From contig NC_003552.1 of the NCBI RefSeq assembly GCF_000007345.1, positions 2,914,001-2,978,000 of the forward strand: a stretch of DNA of 64,000 nt, read 5' to 3'. Position numbers and translations under genes: made by a program. Position 1 is the stretch's first letter, and each line of letters starts with the position of its first letter. This DNA is from Methanosarcina acetivorans C2A (GTDB lineage Archaea > Halobacteriota > Methanosarcinia > Methanosarcinales > Methanosarcinaceae). The notes beneath the pieces are model-generated. The model did no database searches, was not told where the DNA came from, and saw nothing but the letters and a program-made list of their open reading frames with translations. Shown in pieces: positions 56,349 through 64,000 of the stretch.

Positions 56349-56451
56349 CTGCACATCGCAGGGCCGGGATAAAAGTCCAAAAATACTATCTACCACCATA
56401 TCTACCACATCTACAATATCTACACACCACAAAGCCGGCCCTGGTGTGCAG
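56349..56451. ncRNA. GC-rich long hairpin, candidate structured RNA
   Basis: CTGCACATCGCAGGGCCGG (56349-56367) pairs with CCGGCCCTGGTGTGCAG (56435-56451): 16 base pairs with a 2-base bulge. The 67-base loop carries ATCTACCAC-like repeats. This GC-rich block stands out in an AT-rich gap (55870-56843) with no gene. Its orientation and transcription are unknown. Confidence 0.35.
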
Positions 56452-56647
56452 TTGAGATGATTGGAAAACTCCTTTTTAAGATCCCTGTTTCTGATAATTT
56501 CTGATTAAACCTTTTTCTGAATATCTTTTCTGAGAATTTCTGATTCTGAACAGACCAGCTTTTTAAGGAAGCTGTTTCCGAAAAGTCTGCTGCTGAAAAA
56601 AATCATTGCTGGAAGAACATGTTAAAACCGCGAAACGACCTATTCTG

Positions 56648-56767
56648 GAGTTTTCTGGAAATTATGAGTTTTCTGGAAATATGAGTTTTCTGGAAATATG
56701 AGTTTTCTGGAAATATGAGTTTTCTGGAAATATGAGTTTTCTGGAAATATGAGTTTTCTGGAAATAT
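56648..56767. repeat. Seven 17-bp tandem repeats
   Basis: GAGTTTTCTGGAAATAT repeated: one 18-bp unit (56648-56665) and six exact 17-bp units to 56767. The array is about 75 bp before the DUF59 gene start and may overlap its promoter. Confidence 0.95.
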
Positions 56768-56843
56768 ATTTAACTCCATCCGCCATTTTATTTAGTAGGG
56801 AACATAAAATTGCTGCAGATCACACTTTAAGGGGGATGGTACC

Positions 56844-57140
56844 ATCGTTACAAAAGAAGAAGTCATCGAGGTTCTGAAGAGCTGCTACGACCCCGAAATT
56901 CCGATCAATATCATTGACCTGGGACTTGTTTACGGGATCGAGATAAAAGAAGACAGGGTGCATATAAAAATGACCCTGACCGCACCCGGTTGTCCAATGG
57001 GAGGGCTTATTGCTGAAGACGTGAAGCGAAAGGTCGAAGCAATCAAAGGAGTAAAAGAAGCCGAAGTAGAACTTGTCTGGGAACCTCCCTGGACTCCGGA
57101 CAGAATTTCGGAAGATGCAATGAGGAAGATAACGGAATAA
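56844..57140 (+). CDS. DUF59 / MIP18-family protein (Fe-S assembly type) with an ATC start
   Basis: 98 aa. The family pattern is clear: TKEEVIEVLKSCYDPEIPIN, IIDLGLVYGI, LTAPGCPMGG with the conserved Cys, and a C-terminal WEPPWTPDRIS. Members act in Fe-S cluster assembly or as PaaD-like accessory proteins. The domain starts far upstream of the first in-frame standard start (GTG at 56958). In this frame, after a TAA at 56805, the only candidate in the right place is ATC at 56844 (ATC-GTT-ACA-AAA), preceded by AAGGGGGATGGT. Relatives would read MVTKEEV, so ATC probably replaces ATG. Confidence 0.85.
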   Translation: MVTKEEVIEVLKSCYDPEIPINIIDLGLVYGIEIKEDRVHIKMTLTAPGCPMGGLIAEDVKRKVEAIKGVKEAEVELVWEPPWTPDRISEDAMRKITE

Positions 57141-57345
57141 AACAGCGAATTAAAACCTGGTGAAATTAAACAAAAAAACTGAAACATTATATAAAAAAAT
57201 AGAAACTAAACCGTTACGGAATAAAACATAAGGAGCAAAAGCAACAAGAGTTAGAGTATAAGGAACAAAAACAATAAGAACTGAAACACCAAAAACCGAA
57301 ACATAAGGAACTAAAAATTTTGCATTAAAAGTTGGGGGAACAAAT

Positions 57346-57969
57346 ATGGGAAATCAGGATCTTAGCGACCTGCCAATGAAAGTAAAGCTGCCTGAGCTGG
57401 ATGCTGCAGGCAGAAGCCATATAGAAGAACTCATCGCAAAGCGGAGGTCCATACGGGAATATGCTGACAGAGAACTTTCCGAGCCGCTCATTTCTCGTTT
57501 TCTGTGGGTAACCCAGGGAACCAGTTCAAAAGAGGGGTTAAGGACAGCACCTTCGGCAGGCGCACTTTACCCTCTTGAGGTCCATGTCGTAATCGGAGAG
57601 GGCAGTGGACTTGAAGCCGGTATTTACAGGTACGTTACGGAAGAACATTCCCTTATCCAGGAAATCCCTGGCGATATGAGAAAAAAACTCTCGGAAGCTG
57701 CCCTATCTCAGGGCATGATCAAAAACGCTCCTGTTTCACTCGTAATTTCTGCAATCTACCCGCGCATAACAAGCAAATATGGAAAAAGAGGACTTAGATA
57801 CGCCCACATGGAAGCCGGACATGCTGCCCAGAACGTATATCTTCTTGGAGTTGAATTGGGAATCGGGACCTGTACAGTAGGGGCTTTTGAAGACGAGGAG
57901 GTAAAAAAGGTCCTTAAAATGCCTGCAAATGAAGATCCTCTCTATATCATGCCCCTGGGCTACATCTAA
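57346..57969 (+). CDS. SagB-type nitroreductase-fold oxidoreductase
   Basis: 207-aa flavoprotein of the SagB/ThcOx branch of nitroreductases. Motifs: RRSIREYADRELSE (FMN-phosphate binding), LRTAPSAGALYPLEVHVV, HMEAGHAAQNVYLLGVELGI and the C-terminal LYIMPLGYI. No peptide-modification partner (SagC/D) lies nearby, so it is probably a stand-alone reductase or dehydrogenase. GTTGGGGG lies 9 bases before the ATG. The DUF59 gene is 205 bp upstream on the same strand. Confidence 0.87.
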   Translation: MGNQDLSDLPMKVKLPELDAAGRSHIEELIAKRRSIREYADRELSEPLISRFLWVTQGTSSKEGLRTAPSAGALYPLEVHVVIGEGSGLEAGIYRYVTEEHSLIQEIPGDMRKKLSEAALSQGMIKNAPVSLVISAIYPRITSKYGKRGLRYAHMEAGHAAQNVYLLGVELGIGTCTVGAFEDEEVKKVLKMPANEDPLYIMPLGYI

Positions 57970-58076
57970 ACCTGCCTGCAAATATTTTTCTGTGCAGAAG
58001 CAACAGCAGATCAGTAGCAGTAAACCAGCAGATGTGAATCAGCAGAGGCAAATTCGGATGGACCCGAAAAAATAAA

Positions 58077-58823
58077 TCAGAGATTCCTTTTCACTGATGG
58101 GTCCGTTTCAGCATTTTCCCTGACCAGCCTGCCTCCAGAGAATGTATAGATTACTGGCCTTGCATTTGCCAGCCTGATTTTGCGGATGTCTTCGTTAGAA
58201 ATCCCTTCAATATGCTTTATCAGCGCTCGTAAACTGTTCTGGTGAGCACAGACAATTACATTTTTTCCGTCCTGAAGGATGGGAAAGATCTCTTTTTCGA
58301 AATATGGCACCGCACGTCTATAGATATCCTTGAGGCTTTCCCCTTCCGGAGGCCCTTCGTCAAAACTCCGGCACCAGTGGAGAATCTGCTCTTCCCCGTA
58401 TTTCGCTTTCATTTTGTCCTTTTTCTTGCCCTGAAGTATCCCGTAATAGCGTTCGTTTAAGGCTTCATTTGAATGGATAGGGATCAGGTTTTTTTCGGTA
58501 TTAGGGGGGTAAGCATACCGTTTTTCTTTTCTGTCCTTCCTGGATCCGTCTTCTCTTTCGGTCCTATCCTCTCCTGTCCCGGCTTCTTCGTGGACAAAGA
58601 CCCCAATTTTTTTCTGCTTTGAAAGGATTAAAAAGAGAGTTTCCTGTGCCCGAATCAGTTTTGAAGTGAAAGTAACGTCCAGATCAATCCCCTCAAGTTC
58701 GGCAGCACAGAGAAGGGCTTCTTTTATCCCCTTTCCGGTCAAAGGAACGTCAACCCAGCCTCCGAACCTGCCATCAACGTTCCAGCCGGATTCCCCGTGT
58801 CGTACAATTATCAGGTAACTCAT
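58077..58823 (-). CDS. gpmA: 2,3-bisphosphoglycerate-dependent phosphoglycerate mutase
   Basis: 248 aa, histidine phosphatase fold. VRHGESGWN with the catalytic His is at residues 7-15, GWVDVPLTGKG at 22-32, TSKLIRAQET near 53, NERYYGILQGKKK near 128, GPPEGESL near 158, and VCAHQNSLRALIKH with the second His near 190. A charged insertion of about 25 residues (EEAGTGEDRTEREDGSRKDR) sits between the second and third motifs. Methanogens mainly use other mutase types, so this one may have come by transfer or work on another phospho-acid. Confidence 0.88.
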   Translation of the reverse strand: MSYLIIVRHGESGWNVDGRFGGWVDVPLTGKGIKEALLCAAELEGIDLDVTFTSKLIRAQETLFLILSKQKKIGVFVHEEAGTGEDRTEREDGSRKDRKEKRYAYPPNTEKNLIPIHSNEALNERYYGILQGKKKDKMKAKYGEEQILHWCRSFDEGPPEGESLKDIYRRAVPYFEKEIFPILQDGKNVIVCAHQNSLRALIKHIEGISNEDIRKIRLANARPVIYTFSGGRLVRENAETDPSVKRNL

Positions 58824-58859
58824 TCAGATCTTCCAATCCCAAGACTTAATTCTTGTTTT

Positions 58860-59044
58860 TTAAAAGATGGTTTTAAAGTATGTTTCGAATAGGTTTATTC
58901 GGTAAGGATTTAAAGTATATTCAAAGTATGGATTATAAAGTATGGTTTAAAGTATAAACCTTAAGGTATGATTTTAAAGCAGGACTAAAAATATAGTTTT
59001 TCTGATTTAAATCTTCATAATTTAAATCTTCATGATTTGAATAT
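58860..59044. repeat. Degenerate TTTAAAGTATG and CATGATTTAAATCTT repeats
   Basis: The gap between the two minus-strand genes carries about six TAAAGTAT(G) units, then four CAT(G/A)ATTT(A/G)AAT units. No gene. It probably contains the promoter of the mutase gene. Confidence 0.7.
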
Positions 59045-59692
59045 TCATGATTTTTTCGATCGCGGCTTGAACTCAAGTTCCGTATCATAGAGCAGAGACC
59101 AGAGGTCCCCCTTTTTGTACATCCTTTCCGCATCTATTTCAGCTCCCTGCCCTATTATTTCGAACCTGACTTTCCGGCCTTTGAAAGTAGCCTTCCCGAG
59201 CCTGCTTTCCATCCGGCTGTAGTCAAGGGCATCGGCAAGCCGGATGAGGGCAGCCACTTTTAAGGTAAGATCCTGCAGGTCTTCGGGCATTTTCCCGAAA
59301 GCTTTTAGCCTGAGTTTTGCAACCTTCTCTCTCCCAACTCTTTTTTTGTGCAGGAAAGCCGCCCAGGCAACAACCGGCCACAGCCTTTCAGGTAATTCGG
59401 CAGGCGGGTGCCGAAGCAGGATATCCCTCCCTGCCCTGTGGTGGTTCTCAAAGTCAGTAGCTACCCCGGTATCGTGCACAAGAGCAGCTATTTCCACTAA
59501 TTTCCGGTACTCGGGACCCAGCCCGTGGATAGGAGCAAGGATCTCAAAAAGTTCGAGTGCATTCCGGGCCACGTTATCAGCATGGCTGCGTTCAATTCCG
59601 TATTTATGAAAAAGGTCTTCCAGGAACATGGGTTCGGGCAGAACATCATCCTCGTACCTGCTATTCCCCCTGGATCTGAAATTAGAGCTCAT
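59045..59692 (-). CDS. HD-domain protein, like the C-terminal domain of Ppx/GppA
   Basis: 215 aa. HD phosphohydrolase motifs: SHADNVARNALELF, ALVHDTGVATDFENHH with the HD pair near residue 73-74, and ALIRLADALDYSRM for the distal Asp. The order and spacing resemble the C-terminal HD domain of exopolyphosphatase/pppGpp phosphatase, here without the N-terminal actin-like domain. A role in polyphosphate or nucleotide hydrolysis is a family-based guess; note the polyphosphate kinase elsewhere in the window. Confidence 0.8.
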   Translation of the reverse strand: MSSNFRSRGNSRYEDDVLPEPMFLEDLFHKYGIERSHADNVARNALELFEILAPIHGLGPEYRKLVEIAALVHDTGVATDFENHHRAGRDILLRHPPAELPERLWPVVAWAAFLHKKRVGREKVAKLRLKAFGKMPEDLQDLTLKVAALIRLADALDYSRMESRLGKATFKGRKVRFEIIGQGAEIDAERMYKKGDLWSLLYDTELEFKPRSKKS

Positions 59693-60473
59693 TCAAAATT
59701 CCCTTCATTTTATTTCCATCCTACTATTGAAAATCGACCTGAAGTTATTTCTCAGTTTCCCGAGTTTCGCTTCGGGAGCACGAAGTCCTTTTCACTCGCT
59801 TCGCTCGTTCAAGAGGACTACTTGATGGATTTTATTATTGGTTTCGTTCAAGCAGACTACTTTATATATTAGAATAAGGAGCTTCGCTCAAGAGGACCAA
59901 AAAGGATTAAGTTACGAAAGTTTCTGTCCCGTACAATCCTACTTACTTAATGAAGAGAAAAGAAAACATGCAAACAATAATTGACGTTTGCTTTTATGCT
60001 TATTACAGAGCTCATCCCAAAACTCAAAATTTGCTTCTTGAGCTTGTATTTCGAGTAATCAATCAAGCTCATGATCATGAAAACAATTCTGAAAATTCCC
60101 AAAGATTAAGAATAAAGGTGACTTTTGGGATAGCCTCACAGTATATTCAGGCTTTATTCAGATTCTTCTTTCTACTTTTTTCTTTTTTTGTAATTGCTGC
60201 CAGACAAGCTGGCGGAAGTACTAATGTTTACCTGTTCTTTGAAAACCAGCTTCTGGGGCTAAGAAACCCGTTCCTTCGATCTGTAGACGTTTCTTCAATA
60301 TATTGCCTCTCTCAATTGCGGCCTGGTTTGTAGATTATTTTTGTCTTGCCCGATGGAACGGCCAAGGTCCCGGACGGCGCGGTAGAGTAAAATGAGAAAT
60401 TCCTTTTCCGAGCAGAGAAGATAAAAAATTAACACAGGTGATAAACTCCAGTCTGAGCCTGCTGATAACTGAA
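59693..60473. other. Intergenic region with dispersed palindromic repeats
   Basis: No convincing gene. CCCGAGTTTCGCTTCGGG (hairpin near 59759-59776) and the stretches CGCTTCGCTCGTTCAAGAGG (near 59799) and CTTCGCTCAAGAGGACC (near 59883) resemble 27328-27440. A second imperfect inverted pair, GAGCTCATCCCAAAACTC (60008-60025) with GACTTTTGGGATAGCCTC (60120-60137), bounds 130 bp. A 127-aa open frame at 59950-60333 spans it, without a ribosome-binding site or known domain. Confidence 0.5.
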
Positions 60474-60485
60474 TTATTATATATC
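60474..60485 (+). promoter_or_regulatory. TATA box of the XPB-like helicase gene
   Basis: TTATTATATATC is centred about 29 bp before the ATG at 60508. That spacing places the transcription start within a few bases of the start codon, so the mRNA is probably leaderless. No Shine-Dalgarno site is present. Confidence 0.55.
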
Positions 60486-60507
60486 ATGTCCCGACTCTTA
60501 GTTAACA

Positions 60508-61953
60508 ATGATTGAAATCAGCTTCAAGCAGGGAACTCTTCTCATAAAGGGCAATGTGAGGGTACCGAATTCCATATGGGACGAAAGGAGCGGGAGCTTT
60601 CGGGCTCCAGCACTGTATTATAGGGATATTGTCAACTATCTGAAAGAATCCGGCATTGATTTTGAAGATGCCGTACTTGACCTGCTTCCCTGTCCGGACC
60701 TTTCAGCAGCTTATGAGGCTTCGGGAAAGAAGCTGAAATTGAGGGACTACCAGGCCGAAGCCCTTGTTGCCTGGAGTGAAAACGAAAAGTGGGGAGTGCT
60801 GGTCCTGCCAACAGGAAGCGGAAAAACCCTTCTTGGAATCAGGGCAATTGCCGGGTGCAACACGCCTGCCCTTGTTATTGTCCCGACCCTTGACCTGCTC
60901 GAACAGTGGAAAACCCAGCTTGAAGTAGCCTTTTCCATGGAAATAGGAAAGCTTGGGGGCGGAGAGAAGAAAATCCTTCCCATAACCGTTTCCACATATG
61001 ACTCTGCTTATATCCATGCCGAAACTCTGGGGAACAGGTTCGGCCTTCTTGTTTTTGACGAAGTGCACCACCTGCCTGCAGCCGGGTACAGGAGTATTGC
61101 CGAGTTTTCCGCAGCCCCTTGCAGGCTTGGACTGACTGCCACCTACGAGAGGGAAGACGGGCTGCACACGGAACTCAACCGGCTCGTAGGGGGAAAGGTC
61201 TACGAGAAAAAGGTCTCGGAACTTGCTGGAGGACATCTTGCCCCTTACACAATAAAGAGGTTTGCTGTGACACTCACTGAGAAGGAGCAGAGAGAATATG
61301 ACCGGAACTATTCTGTATTCCTTGATTACCTCCGAAAAACCGGAATGCTGATGAGAGGAGCTCGGGACTTTCAGAAACTGGTCATGAAAAGCGGCAGGGA
61401 CCCAGAAGCCAGAAAAGCCCTCCTTGCAAGAAATGCAGCAAGAGACCTTGCCTTCAACAGCAATTCAAAAATCGAGAAACTGCGGGAGATCCTGGAGCAG
61501 CACAGGGAGGATAGGGTGTTTATCTTCACGGAACATAACCGGCTGGTGCACCGGATTTCCAATACATTTTTTATCCCTGCAATCACCTACAGGACCCCGG
61601 CAAAAGAAAGGAACTCCATTCTTGAAAAATTCAGGACTGGGAGCTACAGGGCAGTTGTTACCTCAAAGGTGCTTGACGAGGGAATTGACGTCCCTGAAGC
61701 AAATATTGGAATCATCGTAAGCGGGACCGGAAGCAAAAGGGCATATGTCCAGCGCCTGGGCAGGATCCTGAGGAAAAAAGAAGGAAAAGAAGCCGTGCTC
61801 TATGAAATCATAGCTGGGGAAACTACCGAAACCGGGACTGCAAGGAGGAGAAAAGAAGCTCTCTCCTCCGGGAAAAGAACTTCAAAAGCTAAAGGCAATA
61901 CCGGAACCCCAAAAAAGAAAAGCCTAGGAGGTGATTCGCCTGCTCACCTCTGA
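60508..61953 (+). CDS. Archaeal XPB-type DNA helicase
   Basis: 481-aa superfamily 2 helicase, archaeal homologue of XPB/Rad25, acting in DNA repair with the Bax1 nuclease encoded next. An N-terminal damage-recognition-like domain (1-75) is followed by Q-like LRDYQAEALVAW, Walker A LPTGSGKTLLGI near residue 100, VFDEVHHLPA near 180, LGLTATYEREDGL near 207 containing the XPB-specific RED motif, a thumb-like helical insert (about 265-330), and motif VI YVQRLGRILRKK near 415. The basic tail (RTSKAKGNTGTPKKKS) overlaps the next gene. Confidence 0.9.
   Translation: MIEISFKQGTLLIKGNVRVPNSIWDERSGSFRAPALYYRDIVNYLKESGIDFEDAVLDLLPCPDLSAAYEASGKKLKLRDYQAEALVAWSENEKWGVLVLPTGSGKTLLGIRAIAGCNTPALVIVPTLDLLEQWKTQLEVAFSMEIGKLGGGEKKILPITVSTYDSAYIHAETLGNRFGLLVFDEVHHLPAAGYRSIAEFSAAPCRLGLTATYEREDGLHTELNRLVGGKVYEKKVSELAGGHLAPYTIKRFAVTLTEKEQREYDRNYSVFLDYLRKTGMLMRGARDFQKLVMKSGRDPEARKALLARNAARDLAFNSNSKIEKLREILEQHREDRVFIFTEHNRLVHRISNTFFIPAITYRTPAKERNSILEKFRTGSYRAVVTSKVLDEGIDVPEANIGIIVSGTGSKRAYVQRLGRILRKKEGKEAVLYEIIAGETTETGTARRRKEALSSGKRTSKAKGNTGTPKKKSLGGDSPAHL
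61927..61935 (+). promoter_or_regulatory. Strong ribosome-binding site suggesting a CTG start for Bax1
   Basis: GGAGGTGAT is a full match to the anti-Shine-Dalgarno sequence. The GTG at 61931 lies inside it and cannot be used with it. The next in-frame start-like codon is CTG at 61940, 4 bases after the site. Confidence 0.6.
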
Positions 61954-63709
61954 TCTGCTTGTCACCCGGATTTCAAAGGGAAAAATAAAACCGGAATATG
62001 CATCCTTTGATTCCGAAAATCTGGAACTTGCAGAACTCCTTATAGAGACTTTCGAACAGCATGTGGGAAAAACATACGGAGACCTCCTGGCTGAACTTGA
62101 AGGATATGAAGAGATGAATTACCGCTTCATCAGGGGGCTTTCCCAGCTTCTTGGCAGGCGGGCTGTGGTTGAAACCTCTTCGGCTGTTGACCCCTCCAGA
62201 GCCAGGGAAGCTGTTTTTGAAGCCTGTGGGGGGATGGCACTTTCTCCTGTCGAAAGAAAAGAGGCGCTTCAAAAAGCCGCGGAAAAGCTTTCGATTTCAG
62301 TCCCGGAACTTGAAAAATCCCTCTGGGCTGACCTTGAAGAAAACCAGTTCCTTAAAGAATTCAATCCCCTTTCCCCTGCGGAACTCCTCAGGCAGTACAA
62401 CATCTCCCTGACCCAGACCCTCCTTTTCCGCGCTGTTGATCTGGATATCTGGATCACAGGCGATTTCCAGAAAGTCCTCTGGAAGATCCTCAGGTCCGGG
62501 CTTATGTATTCCCTGGAAGACGCTGAAGAGGAAACCGGTGAAAAAGAAGAAGCTAAGGAGCTAAAGGCTGTCCACCTCCATCTCGAAGGGCCAGCTTCCC
62601 TTTTCCGGATGTCGGAAAGGTACGGGAATTCCTTTGCAAAACTCTTCCCGACTCTCCTGCGAACAAAAGGCTGGAGCCTGAAAGCAGGCATTCTCCACAA
62701 AGGTTTTCAGGGAAAACGCATCCTCGAGTTTACCCTTGACAGCTCGAAAGCAGCTTTTAAACCCTCATCCGAAGCAGTCCGATATTCGGAAGCTCTCTAT
62801 TCCGGGCTTAAACTTGAGGAAACACGGGAAAGATACAAAACCGGAAAAAAAAGCGGAATAGTAGGAGAAGGTGAGATAGGATTTGCGGAAGAGGAAGCCG
62901 AGATTCGGGAAATAGCCGCCGAAGAAGCAAGCTATGACAGTACACTTGAACAGGCATTCGGTAGCCTCAGTTTGGGGAGCTGGAAGGCAAAAAGGGAACC
63001 CACAATTCTCAAAGCCGGAAAACACGCTTTTGTCCCGGACTTTTCTCTGCAGAGGAATAGTTTGAAGGTATATCTGGAAATTGTAGGCTTCTGGACTCCG
63101 GAATACCTTGAAAAGAAAGTTGAGAAACTCAAAGAAGTGAAGGAACCCCTTATTCTCCTGATTGACAGAAAATTGAAATGTTCTGAAAAAGACTTCCCTG
63201 CCCAGGAAGTAATTTTCTTTGACAAAAAAATCCCGGCAAACGAAGTCATGAAGGTGCTTCGGAAATACGAGGAAAAGAAGCTTCGTGAAGAGAAATCAAT
63301 ACTGCAGGAGATGGAAATTCCTCTTTCCGGAGAACTGATAAGCCTCGATGAAATCGCAGCTGAAAAAGGAGTCCTGCTCGATGCTTTAAAGGAAGTGATT
63401 GCAGCCAGGCTTAAAAAGTCCGGGGAAGCTGAAGAAGCAGGGAGATTCATAGAATCCGAAGAATTGGAAAAATACAGGGATTATGTACTCCTTGAAAACT
63501 TTGTAATCCACAAACAATTGCTTGAGAAAATAGATAAGGAACTTGAAAAACCCAGGGTCGTGGAGACATATGCAGATGCGGTAAAAGTCTTTAAGGGCTT
63601 CAGGCTTGACAGCAGTCTCTATTATCCCTTGCTGGAAGAACTCGGGTATCGGGTTATCTGGGCAGGGTTGAGTGAAGAGGATGCTAAAGTCAAAAAAGTT
63701 AAGCAATGA
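61940..63709 (+). CDS. Bax1 (DUF790) nuclease partner of XPB
   Basis: 589 aa from the proposed CTG. Bax1 binds archaeal XPB and cuts DNA near the unwound bubble. The N-terminus LLTSDLLVTRISKGKIKPEY fits the family's MLPSELL-type start, which supports translation from CTG at 61940 rather than GTG at 61931. The nuclease signature is near residues 365-390: FVPDFSLQRN (Asp), then VYLEIVGFWTPEYL (E-x-V), as in PD-(D/E)xK enzymes. The gene overlaps the helicase gene by 14 bases, so they are co-translated. The C-terminus is charged and helical. Confidence 0.88.
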   Translation: MLTSDLLVTRISKGKIKPEYASFDSENLELAELLIETFEQHVGKTYGDLLAELEGYEEMNYRFIRGLSQLLGRRAVVETSSAVDPSRAREAVFEACGGMALSPVERKEALQKAAEKLSISVPELEKSLWADLEENQFLKEFNPLSPAELLRQYNISLTQTLLFRAVDLDIWITGDFQKVLWKILRSGLMYSLEDAEEETGEKEEAKELKAVHLHLEGPASLFRMSERYGNSFAKLFPTLLRTKGWSLKAGILHKGFQGKRILEFTLDSSKAAFKPSSEAVRYSEALYSGLKLEETRERYKTGKKSGIVGEGEIGFAEEEAEIREIAAEEASYDSTLEQAFGSLSLGSWKAKREPTILKAGKHAFVPDFSLQRNSLKVYLEIVGFWTPEYLEKKVEKLKEVKEPLILLIDRKLKCSEKDFPAQEVIFFDKKIPANEVMKVLRKYEEKKLREEKSILQEMEIPLSGELISLDEIAAEKGVLLDALKEVIAARLKKSGEAEEAGRFIESEELEKYRDYVLLENFVIHKQLLEKIDKELEKPRVVETYADAVKVFKGFRLDSSLYYPLLEELGYRVIWAGLSEEDAKVKKVKQ

Positions 63710-64000
63710 CTGGACTCTAAATTACAGACACTTCTGTATCGTACAACCTTACTCTCTTTATCAAGTCATTTTTGTCCCGCTCGACTCAGGAGATCGGTTT
63801 TTCCCAAAAAAAAGGAAAAGAATGAGAAATGAGAGAAAAAGAAAGAGAAAAAGAAAAGAAATAGTGTAAAAGCCAAAAAGTAAAAGCTGATGAGGATGCT
63901 TGTGGATAAGAAAGAGAATCAAAGAGACTAAAGCGGTAGAAATTCCGGTCTTATTTCTCCATTTCTTCTGCTTTGGCATGAAAGTCATTTCATTTACTTT
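63710..64000. other. Intergenic end of window
   Basis: A purine run (GAGAAAAAGAAAGAGAAAAA near 63832) and GTATCGTACAACCTTACT (similar to GTCCCGTACAATCCTACT near 59926) are the only recognisable items. No gene is visible. Confidence 0.5.

Noticed and set aside
56217-56432. 71-codon minus-strand frame in the PAS-DUF59 gap
   Set aside because: Low-complexity Val/Asp translation of ATCTACCAC-like repeats without a start signal; the hairpin is the more interesting content.
59950-60333. 127-codon plus-strand frame
   Set aside because: No ribosome-binding site, no known domain, and it spans an inverted-repeat pair; probably chance.

Overview
The window looks like a chromosome segment of a methanogenic archaeon, most likely a Methanosarcina. 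The evidence is a disaggregatase-type surface protein, DUF1699 and DUF2551 family regulators, an archaeal XPB-Bax1 repair pair, Shine-Dalgarno sites of the AGGTGAT type, very AT-rich gene deserts and tRNA genes without an encoded CCA. The species call is an inference from gene content.

Layout: (1) 1-4973, minus strand: a YhaN-like ATPase (cut by the window edge) and its YhaO-like metallophosphoesterase partner. (2) 5153-25704, minus strand: a BREX phage-defence locus in the order brxB, brxC, pglX, [7.9 kb insert], pglZ, brxL. I find no brxA. The insert holds a DUF3800-like protein, two AlbA_2/GHKL-type ATP-binding proteins, the wreckage of two further copies of one of them, a HicBA toxin-antitoxin pair and an archaeal ATPase of the DUF234 type. 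The locus ends next to tRNA-Leu(UAA). (3) 26.5-30.5 kb: an MBL-fold hydrolase and a MNT/HEPN toxin-antitoxin pair whose HEPN gene is split by a 1597-bp insertion sequence with a perfect 8-bp target duplication. (4) 30.6-35.5 kb, minus strand: a three-gene glycan operon (GT4 with a large C-terminal domain, GH130, GT4-cupin fusion), preceded by 30-bp tandem repeats. (5) 36.9-39.9 kb: a secreted beta-helix/disaggregatase-repeat protein. (6) 40-45 kb: a broken tyrosine phosphatase gene, small regulators, tRNA-Gln(CUG) and a zinc-ribbon protein. (7) 45.0-47.4 kb: an AT-rich desert containing a pair of 21-bp inverted repeats 753 bp apart. (8) 47.4-49 kb: a two-domain polyphosphate kinase 2. (9) 49.4-51.0 kb: a second, nearly identical IS copy without target duplication, beside the stub of a response-regulator gene. 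(10) 51.4-53.3 kb: a run of very small genes with strong ribosome-binding sites, resembling part of a plasmid, virus or integrated element. (11) 53.8-64 kb: a PAS/GAF sensor, a DUF59 protein, a SagB-type oxidoreductase, a phosphoglycerate mutase, an HD-domain protein and the XPB-Bax1 helicase-nuclease pair.

How the parts work together: BREX (m6A methylation by PglX plus BrxB/BrxC/PglZ/BrxL), HicBA and the former MNT/HEPN pair form a defence region flanking tRNA-Leu. The AlbA_2/ATPase insert sits inside the BREX operon and could regulate or extend it, or could be passenger DNA. Two direct IS copies 21.3 kb apart bracket the glycan operon and the surface protein. Several genes seem to use rare start codons (TTG, CTG, ATT or ATC), placed by good Shine-Dalgarno sequences or by the lack of any standard start in frame.
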